A stretch of 21,213 bases of DNA, from contig JADNRY010000935.1 in assembly GCA_015501585.1 (NCBI GenBank), positions 1 to 21,213 of the forward strand. The letters are read 5' to 3'. Below are positions 10,269-18,706 of this stretch, in pieces (positions within the stretch are counted from its first letter, which is position 1; the number at the start of each line of letters is the position of its first letter). The position numbers and the translations under genes are program-made. The notes below the pieces were generated by a model. The model saw only the letters and a list, made by a program, of their open reading frames with translations, did not search any database and was not told where the DNA came from. This DNA comes from Rhodocollybia butyracea (lineage: Eukaryota > Basidiomycota > Agaricomycetes > Agaricales > Omphalotaceae).

Positions 10269-10646
10269 TGCACATCACATGACTGAACTGCCCAGTTCTT
10301 GCCCAGTTCCTGCCCAATCATTGTCCAGTGATTACCTTGTAAAAATATCACTCGAAATTTTTAATTAATCACGAGCAAAAAAGATAACCAATTTCGTTGT
10401 CTTTTTCGGACGAAAAAGATAACAGATTACAGGCGAAATTCTTATCAAAAAAGATAATCAATTACAATAGATTTTTCAGACAAAATTATCAAAGATTTAC
10501 GGGCGAAATTCTATTTGTCTTTCAATTTATTTTTCGCACGAAAAAGAGAACCAATTTCAACCGAAATTCTTATCGAAAAAGGTAAATAATTACAGCAATA
10601 ATTTCGGAAAAAATTTCGCCCGTTATTATTTGACGCTGGCGTAGTG
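10269..10646 (-). repeat. Right inverted arm of the CACTA element
   Basis: 378 bp partner of 9383-9760. A 62-codon open frame at 10397-10585 lies wholly in the repeat and is a by-product of its sequence, not a gene. Confidence 0.85.
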
Positions 10647-10649
10647 ACA

Positions 10650-10963
10650 GTAATCTATCCTATGGAGCTGTCGCGGTCTTTGTCTGCCTAACTCCCTTCC
10701 TTGGGGAACAAAATTAGTGGCACATGGGCGGGACTGGCACTCAATTCAAAACGTCTCGCCTACCGTAGGCTTCGAAGTTCGAGGATAAGAGCCATCAAGA
10801 TTCCTGAAATCCTTGAATCCTGCGATAGCTTACTGCATAGAGTGAGAGGAAAGGCCGCTCCGTGGATGCAAATCCAAGCGGTGTGATGGTAAGAGGTGCT
10901 GGTAAGAGGTGCTGGAACGGTATAATACTTATAACAGAAATGGTGGCGGAGGGTAAGCACCCA
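10650..10963. other. Spacer between the CACTA element and duplicate block B
   Basis: About 310 bp without a credible gene. A short direct repeat of GTAAGAGGTGCTG occurs at about 10889-10913. Similarity to the left block begins at about 10964 (CATTCAGCAACCTACATGC, compare 1632-1651). Confidence 0.4.
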
Positions 10964-11043
10964 TTCAGCAACCTACATGCAACGACGAAAGGAATTCGTA
11001 GTACTAATATACAAGCAGCTGACAAGCGTAATACTTAGGTGAT

Positions 11044-13249
11044 TCAGGCTATTGATCTCAGATGGTCAACGTATTGACTCATTTTGGGGCGCTGGCCGAT
11101 GTCTTTGTGCCATCCAATCCTCCACAACTCCCAAATGGCATCCCCTACATCAGGAAGACGTGGAGGTCTATCGTCCTGCAGTATCTTATTTCCAATTTGA
11201 AGTTCACGGAGGCCGGGAAATGGGGCATCACCCTTGTTGTAGATCTCCTATATCAGCATTGGTGTCAGTAACACGCTATTGATCATATTGTAAGTATCAT
11301 ACCCAAGAAGTCACTGTGAATGCATAGACATCACTTGCAGATGTACGTTTGGGATCGTTGTGTAGCTCCGGTGCCATCCATCGATAGGTAGAGGTTGACC
11401 CTCCATCTGGCATCAAGGGACTTGCGTCCAGAATCTTCAGGAGTCCAGTGTCTGCAAGGCGCGGGTTACCGTGATTGTCAATCAAAATACTAGCCTTGAA
11501 GAGGTCATATAATCACGACATAAGTAGTTGGAATTTAGAGATGCTTACAGCTCGGATATCACCGTGCACGAGGTTGTGGACTGGAAAATAAAATGTATCA
11601 GCAACTAGGTTGAATATGATAACAAAACTGAACAGACAATGAAGAAACGCGACACCACTTGCAACCCCTTTGGTGAGTGTCAGTAGATCAAATTTGTCGT
11701 TTGATTTGAGATATTCAGTGAGGAGACCTATGGTTCGAGACACAAGATATCAAGATAATAATTACTGTGCTCTAATAGTTGACTCACCTTTGATCATCCA
11801 AGAAGTTACAACAGCGGGAAATTCACCAAATTTAGGCTTGGTCGTAAAACCGATAAGGGGGACCAGATTGTCGTCCTTTAAATTATACCAGATCTTCAGT
11901 TCCTGGTAGAGAGACTACAAAAGATTGTTCAATTCAGATTAGTAGACTAGAATAATATTATGCATCCCCACCGACTCAAATGCTTGGCGATCTTGAACAC
12001 TACTTAGTGGGTCGAACTTAGTACGCAAGCACTTGATGGCAACGACGTGCTCATAACGGTCTGCATCGAAGACGCCACGATAGATATCGTAGTACAGGCC
12101 TTTAAAAGGCACAGGCTGTGACGTGGTAACCTTGGAAGTGATATCTGAGATATCCTTCAAGTCGGAGGGGACAGGAACGGAGGGTTTGTCCCCGTCAGAA
12201 CGGCGACTAGACTCTCTACCACCACTGGAACCCCCGGCGCCACCTTGCCTAGACTCTGACCCACTAGCCTTCGGGGTTCCGGTGCCGCCTTGCCTGGATT
12301 CCTGCCCGCTAGCCTCCATATCATACACAAATACATTCTTCCAGGAGGAGACTGCCACTCGCTTCCGTGGATAATCCAAAGCAATGCTCTGGGCACTTTC
12401 TTTCAGACCAAGTCCAAAGATATAATTCTCCAGGCCAAAATCCCAGATAAGGAGAGCAGAACCGATCAAGATAATCAGGGCGGTGTTATCAGGGGCAAAT
12501 ATGAGTTGGTTGATACGACCTGTTTGACTGCGCTTGACCGTCTCCTTATATTGGATAGACGCTTTATTTGTTGCATCCCAAAGGCATATCGTGCTGTTGA
12601 TGTCCCCTGTAGCAATCTGCCGTCCATCGTGTGACCAAACGCAGGCGCTGATTTCGGTGTGTTTTGCCGATACCGAACTGCAAAGGCTCAAATTGCACCT
12701 TTCCAATCTCATCAGTAGGATAACTGAGGTACTCCAATGAACCGTCTTTATAGCCTAACACAAGGGAGATTCCGTCGAGGGCACAAACAAGAACTGTTGG
12801 GCCGATAGGAAGGGTTGCATTAGAAACTCGAGTCCTCGTGCTATCGACCATGAACAAAGCATTGATGTCTCCGATGAAGAAGTTATCGGCCTGGCTGGAA
12901 TCGACGGTGGTAGGCGAAGCAGCACGAACAGGGTCCCCGACTCGCCCCAAGTCAATGCCCCACTAGGATCTCGGCTATGAAGGTGGCAGGTACTTGATCC
13001 ATTTAACAGAATAATTTTGTCGGCCTCATCGCGCAGAAAAAGCCCAGAGAAAAAGCCCTCCATTTTTACCGCACTCGAACCATGACTCGGACGGTCATTG
13101 ATGTTCCAGAAAGTGACAGAAGGAGGGCTTGTTCCCTTTGTCCCGATGGCTAGAAGCTCCCCATCTGCAGAGAAGGATAAAGAGTAGCTGAAATGGAGAA
13201 TGGGCAAGCTGGTAAATTCGACAAACTTATACTTGAAGGAAGGTTCCAT
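11044..13249 (-). pseudogene. WD40-type propeller / TKL kinase-like gene, frameshifted copy B
   Basis: Paralogue of the gene at 1708-3903 with the same exon plan: 13249-11972, 11914-11788, 11727-11638, 11580-11549, 11494-11303 and 11247-11044; all five introns (54-60 nt) keep GT-AG and phase. Exon 1 has two length changes relative to copy A: a net gain of 5 bases within about 12907-12948 and a net loss of 2 bases near 12655-12675. They restore frame downstream, but reading straight through meets a stop at 12755. Beyond the second site the frame is open to the TGA at 11046. The kinase-like half keeps VAIK, HGDIRA, Ser instead of catalytic Asn, DTG and APE. Exon 2 lacks four codons. An ATG at 12712 could start a shortened product with part of the propeller plus the kinase half. 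Sequencing error at the two sites cannot be excluded. Confidence 0.75.
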
Positions 13250-13347
13250 TCTTACTAGGGGGAAGCCAATCTGAGAGGCGACTTTAAAAAGACTGCGCAG
13301 ATCTGATAAGTATTGGATGCGAATTAGCAATCTGCGATATGCTTGAG

Positions 13348-13530
13348 GTCTGGTGTCGCTGTCAGTGGTACAGTCTGTCTGTCACTATCAAGTATGGGCT
13401 GTACGTCCCATGAAGAGCAGATCTATAAGTACTTATTGAATCTGGTCTAGCAATCTGGTTGAGGTCTGGTGTCGCTGTCAGTGGTACAGTCCGTCTGTCA
13501 CTGTCAAGTATGGGCTGTCCGTCCCATGAT
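13348..13530. repeat. Two-unit tandem repeat upstream of WD40-kinase copy B
   Basis: Units at about 13348-13420 and 13464-13530 match each other and the pair at 4002-4150, with the shared words GGTGTCGCTGTCAGTGGTAC and AGTATGGGCTG. Here a spacer containing TATAAGTACTTATTGAATC separates the units. Confidence 0.6.
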
Positions 13531-13639
13531 GATTCCCTCTATCAGCCACTACTGTCATCATCCTTCTCTGGCCCACACAATTCTATATCGAAGTCGATCA
13601 GCTGCAACAGGAACCTACGAGCTGTTGTGATATTACATC

Positions 13640-14720
13640 CTTGAGTAGGTACAATCACCTCGAGGCCGTCTGTAACCTGAAGTCGGAGGTCATTTGCGCA
13701 CACTAGAGTACTTTGGGGATGGCTGTGGATTCCATGGCGGTGGCAATATGCGCAGCAACAACGATGTTGATCAATGGAAGGGCCAAGAAAAACGGGCCTT
13801 TATGATCAGGCAATGCGAGAGCTTGGCTTCCTTCCTTCCTTCCGTGGTTTGCGGTCAACGGAAGCGCGGGTTATCAGAGACAGGTGGTTTTCTCGGAACC
13901 TTTTAGTATCAGTCGACGAAGTATATTCGATTAGTAGCACTTAACATGCATCGAAACGTGTGCAGTTAAATTATATCCACCGAAAAGGCAACGCACGAGC
14001 CATAGCCCAATAGCTAACCGTAGTGATGATGGTAAAGAGATATTCGGGGATTCAAATACTTATAATATTGATCTGTTGGGTCGAGGAGCTGAGCCGTTCA
14101 GTTCCCACAGGTCAAAGCCATTTCTTCCTCAGTTCTTACAGTTATGATGCAGGTGGAAACTTTGAACCGGACATTGGTGCGTCCATTCGACGGCGCCCAT
14201 TGGATCTGACACAATCGAACACTCAGCCAGCTATCGTTTCATCAGTGCTAGTCGCATCGCATCCACAGTCTTGCCCAAACGGAATCTCAACAACGTTGAC
14301 TAATAACGATCATTTTCTCCCTGTACCGGGCCTCCTGCTTTCAGAGGTGGCCGCATTGGTTATAACTGATGGTGGATACTGGGTATGGGTATGATGCTAA
14401 TGTTGGAACATGCTCTGTATCAGGTACTGCTCGTATCGGATGACATGGAGAGAGACAAGTGGGAGATACGGGGCTCAGTAAATGGTTCGTTTTCTTTCCT
14501 AGCCGTTATTGTGGTACTAACCAACCTGATATACTATCCATTTGACCACCGAGAATCGCTGGCTGTTGCATGGTGTTGAGGGTGTTGATTTTCGTGAAAA
14601 TTGGCAAGAACTTGGGCCAAGCTCATACCGAGGACCCATATGCCTCACCACCGTCTCGACTTAGTGTTCCAGGACCCCCTTCACTCCTTGACAACATTAT
14701 TTCATTAATAACTCTTGCTC
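13640..14720. other. Gene-poor part of duplicate block B
   Basis: Counterpart of 4280-5460. The frame at 13694-13906 keeps DVDQWKGQEKRAFMI and QCESLASFLPSVV as in copy A, with in-frame length changes. From about 14220 to 14560 the two blocks differ by several insertions and deletions and no common frame survives. No gene is called. Confidence 0.4.
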
Positions 14721-14726
14721 TCATTC

Positions 14727-15500
14727 ATGAATCCACGTCATATTGCTTTTGAGCCCCACGATCTCAGCGCCGTGCTCCGTTACGTCGCTGAATCGTTCCA
14801 GGTCGATGCTATACTACTCTCTCGGATCTCAAATCTCCTTTCGCACATATCATGCCAATGTCGTCGGTTCAGTAGCTACGCGAAGACGAAAACCTCCTTA
14901 TCCTGGTGTTCCAACTCAGTACTCATCACTCGTTCGCTGCATTTTTGCGCCGTATGTCTGGACTGGAACAACTCGATTGTTATACGCTTCTAAAGAGACA
15001 GAGAACTCCCTATCTCAGCCTTTGCGCAGATGAAAGCTCAAAATCAGAATCGGGATCGGAAGCGCAACTCGGCTGAGCACAGAGCGTACCTTATGTTTTG
15101 TAGCCCTGTGTAACCTGCCAATCGAGCTTGTACTTAGGTTCATATTCGATATCATGCCAGCTCGTTATTCCAGTACACCTGTTTTTCTGTTTTTCCGAAT
15201 TGGGGAGGCTACGTTGACCATGTAGATCTTGCTCAAATCGAAGTTGCAGACGGCGTTGCGATAGCTTCGACCTGTATTCTCTCATCCCAGAATCTCTCCC
15301 CTTCGACGCTCCAAGTCCCAATTCCATTCGTATTTTCGATATTACGTTGGAGACTAAATTCGCAACGTCTAGTCCAACGCCTCGTAAGAAACGTTACCAG
15401 GATGTCGAGGTGTCCCATGGCCGGCGTACCTCTTATTTTTCGCAAACTCGTCACGCTCATAGCCCTGCGACCTTCAATGCTTTTGCTGGTTGGAGTAGGC
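14727..15500 (+). pseudogene. Relic R5 of the repeated unknown family (duplicate block B)
   Basis: The ATG at 14727 opens an 88-codon frame beginning MNPRHIAFEPHDLSAVLRYV and ending TAA at 14993; the same start is seen in R3. Later blocks follow in other frames: LCNLPIELVLRFIFDI-like text near 15108-15155, the Asn/Gln-rich middle block, and CCCATGGCCGGCGTACC (15414-15430). Similarity to R3 stops near 15490, where the promoter-like sequence of the secreted-protein paralogue begins. Multiple frame changes argue against a working gene, though the first frame could be a genuine first exon. Confidence 0.45.
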
Positions 15501-15568
15501 AGTAAAATCCCGTTCCATTCAACGTTGTTTTTTCGAGCTCTCCCTCTCACATCTTCATCATCAATCAA

Positions 15569-15879
15569 ATGCTCTTCGCCGTTCCCTACGTTTCCGTTCT
15601 TCTGGTCGCCTCCTTGAGTTGCATATTGGCAACGCCTATTGCTGTGAGCAGTAAACTCCTTTTGATTCTAATGCACACCAGGGGCCTAGTAGTAATTTCA
15701 ATATAGATCCGTAGTCCTTAATACGCTGGTAAAAGAGTGTTCCGGGCGTCACAGGAATTGGCTCTCTTGAGGCTCGTGTTCTGGGTGGCACGGAGCATAG
15801 ACCTGAGCCTGACAGTGAAGGCGGAGAAGGGAGCTCTTCGTCTACTCTACTTCCAATGATATCAAGTATCTGCACTTGA
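15569..15879 (+). pseudogene. Truncated paralogue of the small secreted-protein gene
   Basis: Exon 1 (15569-15643) encodes a 25-residue signal peptide, MLFAVPYVSVLLVASLSC and onward to ATPIA, nearly the same as at 17731. The intron at the equivalent place would be 15644-15706, but the next exon then meets TAA at once. An alternative donor at 15651 with acceptor at 15754 would join the frame to IGSLEARVLGGTEH and end at TGA 15879, giving a peptide of about 65 residues; that splice is a guess. The rest of the mature domain found in the 17731 gene is missing. About 80 bp of 5' flank is also shared with 17600-17730, so the promoter was duplicated too. Confidence 0.55.
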
Positions 15880-16369
15880 TTCCCGGTGAGCGGACTAACA
15901 GCGGACCGGGATAAGCGGTTTGCTTCTCAACTCTCATGTCTCAATTTCGTGCTATATCTACGCAATTATATCGCATTGCAACAGCTGCGTTCTGATACAA
16001 ACAACGGCACTCATTTTGTGTAACCAGCACTGAAGATCTGCCAATTGACCACGCGGTGAAAATTTTAGAACATCTCTCATCTTCGGCTGACCTTTTCCAT
16101 CTCGTTGGCATTCGAAACGTTTTTCCGCCTATTGTATGCAGTTATTGTGGTTTTACCGGGTTTTAACGAGCTGAGGATTGATTATACGAAAGGATTTCCT
16201 GACAGGGTGTTTGGTGGCACTGCGTTTATAACCACTGACTGACTCTTTTTTTTCTCTTTTTCTTAGGATATATCAGCGTCAGCCTTGGTCCGGAATTCTT
16301 CACCGACTGTCTCGCCTTGCTTTATTCCATCTGTACCATCCAATCGAGGATTACGATGCAATCCCGGTA
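15880..16369. other. Intergenic stretch, nothing recognised
   Basis: About 490 bp between the truncated secreted-protein paralogue and relic R6. It has no long open frame, no terminal repeats and no similarity to other parts of the window that I can see. A CT-rich tract (TTTTTTTTCTCTTTTTCTTAG) near 16247-16266 could be the 3' end of an intron or a promoter pyrimidine tract. Confidence 0.35.
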
Positions 16370-16489
16370 TGATGGCGCTCATCGACCATCATCGAAATTC
16401 GCAAGCTCTGATCAAACGCGTTGTAGGAAACGTGAAGAGCGTTACAAAAGGTGACGGTGAGTGAACCGTGAACGTTGAAACGTTCAACC

Positions 16490-17173
16490 ATGGCCATCGT
16501 TCTTCCTCTTCCTCTGCGTAAATTCGTCCCAGTCATAGTCAAGATTTGTCGGCTTTTCTTTCTCCCCATCCCGAACGCGCTCGCTCAGCTTGATATCATC
16601 GATACCTTGTTACGCCTGCCCCATCATCCCATCGCTGGTCCCAGCACAGGCAACAGCTTCACAACACGTTTCGGTCTGGCTGATCCCCTCCGTTGGACAC
16701 TGCGCACGCGCTGTACGAGTCACCAACAACAGTTCGCTGTGGACTGGAAAGAGTGCTTGCTGTATGTCGGGCCCTCTGGGTTCCCTGATGTGCATGAGTA
16801 TATGGCGAGCTGGGATAAGTACGCGCTGGGCTTGAGGGAGGTGCGGCTTGTTGGATGTGTTTGTGTGGTGGACGGGGGCTGGGAGGAATCGTACGGGAGT
16901 AATTTGAAGGAGAGATGGGAGGAGGGGAGTGAATGCGTGGTGGATGCGGATGGAGGGTATGGGGTATGCGTGGATGTCGATGACGAGTTTGGGTACGCGC
17001 GATGCTTAGGGTTTTTACGGACGGATCTTACGAAGGATTTTGGCTTTTCTAATTGTGGATTTCATACTGCTATGTACTACGAGGGCTCAGATATCTGGGT
17101 TGCTCCTATGTACTACATTTTGCTACTCGGTATGAGTTTGAAATCCATCCACGTTGATCCTTGTATCGACTGA
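16490..17173 (+). CDS. Relic-family member R6 with an open frame, unknown protein of 227 aa
   Basis: This is the only family member with one uninterrupted frame across the middle and 3' blocks. The ATG at 16490 is chosen over a TTG further up because it lies in a favourable context (CAACCATGG) and corresponds to the conserved CCATGGCC of the other copies. The N-terminus is basic and hydrophobic (MAIVLPLPLRKFVPVIVKIC); the middle has FAVDWKECLLYVGPSG, then HEYMASWDKYALGLREVRLV; the C-terminal half is rich in Gly, Asp and Tyr. Upstream, 16372-16470 reads HHRNSQALIKRVVGNVKSV in the same sense and could be an earlier exon. I do not recognise the family; a distant F-box/LRR origin is a guess. Because all sister copies are broken, it may be a young pseudogene that has not yet gained stops. 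Confidence 0.4.
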   Translation: MAIVLPLPLRKFVPVIVKICRLFFLPIPNALAQLDIIDTLLRLPHHPIAGPSTGNSFTTRFGLADPLRWTLRTRCTSHQQQFAVDWKECLLYVGPSGFPDVHEYMASWDKYALGLREVRLVGCVCVVDGGWEESYGSNLKERWEEGSECVVDADGGYGVCVDVDDEFGYARCLGFLRTDLTKDFGFSNCGFHTAMYYEGSDIWVAPMYYILLLGMSLKSIHVDPCID

Positions 17174-17239
17174 CCTCCCTTGACTTACCTTTTATATACT
17201 GAGCATGTCGTGGTAGTGCTGTTCAGCGTATAACTGACA

Positions 17240-17600
17240 AACTATGGGAAGGCGCCGAAATTGGAATCCAAATTTGCTGCATTGCCAACGCGTGTGCATG
17301 TGAGTTACTTGTTTTTCTTTAGGGAAATCAAAGGACAACCCCGCCAGTTCCACTGAATTTCAGGGTGACCCCGCCTACATTTGTAACAAAAACCTCTACC
17401 CTCCTCTACCCAAGGGCCGAAGTGCCAAGGATAGCGGTAATAAACCTTTTTTTGGAAATGGTCCAGTGTAAGGCAGTGGATTGTGGCAGTCAGTGGATGA
17501 TGTCCCTGTGATTGGAATATTTTGAAAATGAACTCGGAGCTCACGTTATAAGGATCGCCTGACTTCTTCAAGGATCCCCCAACTTCCGGAAAGTTTAATC
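17240..17600. other. Intergenic stretch upstream of the secreted-protein gene
   Basis: No gene is seen. AAATCAAAGGACAACC at 17327-17342 resembles AAATCAAAGGGCAACC at the right edge of the window (21180-21195), suggesting another repeat unit starts beyond the window. An imperfect direct repeat AAGGATC..CTGACTTC / AAGGATC..CCAACTTC lies at 17550-17586. Confidence 0.35.
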
Positions 17601-17730
17601 CCTCTGCTGGTCAGAGTAGACAGTAAACTCCTTGAACTCCCGGCGTTCCATTCAACCTTATTCTTTCGAGCTCACTTCTCGCACAATTCATCATCCTCAT
17701 CGCTCATCGCTCATCATCGACATCCATCAA

Positions 17731-18424
17731 ATGCACTTCGCTGTTCCCTACGCTTTCATTTTTCTTGTCGCCTCCTTCAGTTGCGTATGTGCAACACCTA
17801 TCGCTGTGAGTAACAAACCCACTTTCTATTCCAATGCATACTAGTGGCCTAATTTCAATATAGATTGGTAGCGATACACTGATAAAAGGGCGCTCTGAAT
17901 CTGAGCCTGACTTGAGCTCGAGAGCAACGGTAATTGACGCTCTTGAGCCTCGTGCGCATTCTCTTGTAGAAGGAACGGAGATTGAAAGTGGAGGCGAAGA
18001 AGAGGAGAAAGGGAAGCCTGAGTCTGAGAAGGTGCGTCGAGAAATCACAAGGTTTGTCTTTACGACCCCAGTAAACCCGAGGGGAAGGACTTCAGGGAAG
18101 AGAATGCGGACTGGTGTGATAGCAAGTTGGATGGCAATGAGGGCGAAGAAACTTATAGAGCGCGCTTGCCCCGACCTTATAATCCCGGATTTCACCTGGA
18201 AAATTCGCTCTCACGCGAAGGTGGACCCGAGACAACCGAACGACGTCAAATTCGAATTCCAGATGAAAGGAAAGTCAAAAAAAGAAGCAAAGGTATATGA
18301 AGGCGTCCTGAAAGAAGCAGAGCGTAAGCTGGGAGGGATGAACGGTTTCGGTACACTGTCCATGGGAAAGAAACTGATTTATCCGAGGTCTAAAGGAGTT
18401 GAGCCTATCCCTTGTGAATTGTAA
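17731..18424 (+). CDS. Small secreted protein of unknown function (2 exons, 211 aa)
   Basis: Exon 1 (17731-17805) encodes 25 residues: a hydrophobic secretion signal starting MHFAVPYAFIFLVASF and ending CATPIA. A 58-nt intron (17806-17863, GTGAGT...TATAG, branch-like CCTAAT) is phase 0. Exon 2 (17864-18424) runs open to TAA. The mature part is acidic at first, with a Glu-rich tract (GGEEEEKGKPESEKVRR, about 64-80) followed by a dibasic site that could be cut by a Kex2-type protease. A Lys/Arg-rich second half follows, with GVIASWMAMRAKK and YPRSKGVEPIPCEL at the end. There are few cysteines, so it is not a typical disulphide-rich effector. No domain is recognised. A truncated paralogue lies 2.2 kb upstream. 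The gene is convergent with the F-box gene downstream. Confidence 0.75.
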
Positions 18425-18706
18425 CAGTAACTTATAGCACTTGATATCTTGCTCGATGTATCCAGTTTACTTTAAATCCACTATGATTCTGAAACAGGCT
18501 TTGAGTGGTTCCTTTGGGTGGAGCACAGAGGTTCGTGTAGTTACGAAGAAAACTCGTTCCTGCCTCTAAACATACAAAAAGAAATACGGTGACTGGTGCA
18601 AACTAGTCACAAAATCCGATAGTCGGCGATGACAAGAGCCACCGGAATCGATATAATGGTGATAAACTATCATGCTTTGTACAACAGAGTGCACAACATC
18701 GACATA
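18425..18706. other. Convergent intergenic spacer
   Basis: The 282 bp between the stop codons of the secreted-protein gene and the F-box gene must contain both 3' ends. No hairpin or other element stands out. Confidence 0.4.

Larger units (their letters stand above)
9383..10646. mobile_element. Non-autonomous CACTA (EnSpm-like) DNA transposon with 378-bp inverted arms
   Basis: The element begins CACTACGCCAGCGTC and ends with its reverse complement, flanked by the 3-bp duplication ACA (9380-9382 and 10647-10649). CACTA termini with a 3-bp target duplication are the defining marks of the CACTA/EnSpm superfamily. Two arms of equal length, 9383-9760 and 10269-10646, are near-identical inverted repeats; pairing continues in broken form inside (CTTAA..ACAGGATA near 9780-9810). 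The arms are AT-rich and carry repeated words such as GATAAGAATTTCG and TTATCTTTTTCG, then three AACTGGGCA-like words at 9713-9740. The 508-bp centre has no recognisable transposase; a 70-codon minus-strand frame at 10020-10232 is unidentified. Confidence 0.85.

Noticed and set aside
17704..18195. 163-codon minus-strand frame overlapping the secreted-protein gene
   Set aside because: It is antisense to a gene with a signal peptide, a conserved intron and a paralogue; the antisense frame is a shadow.
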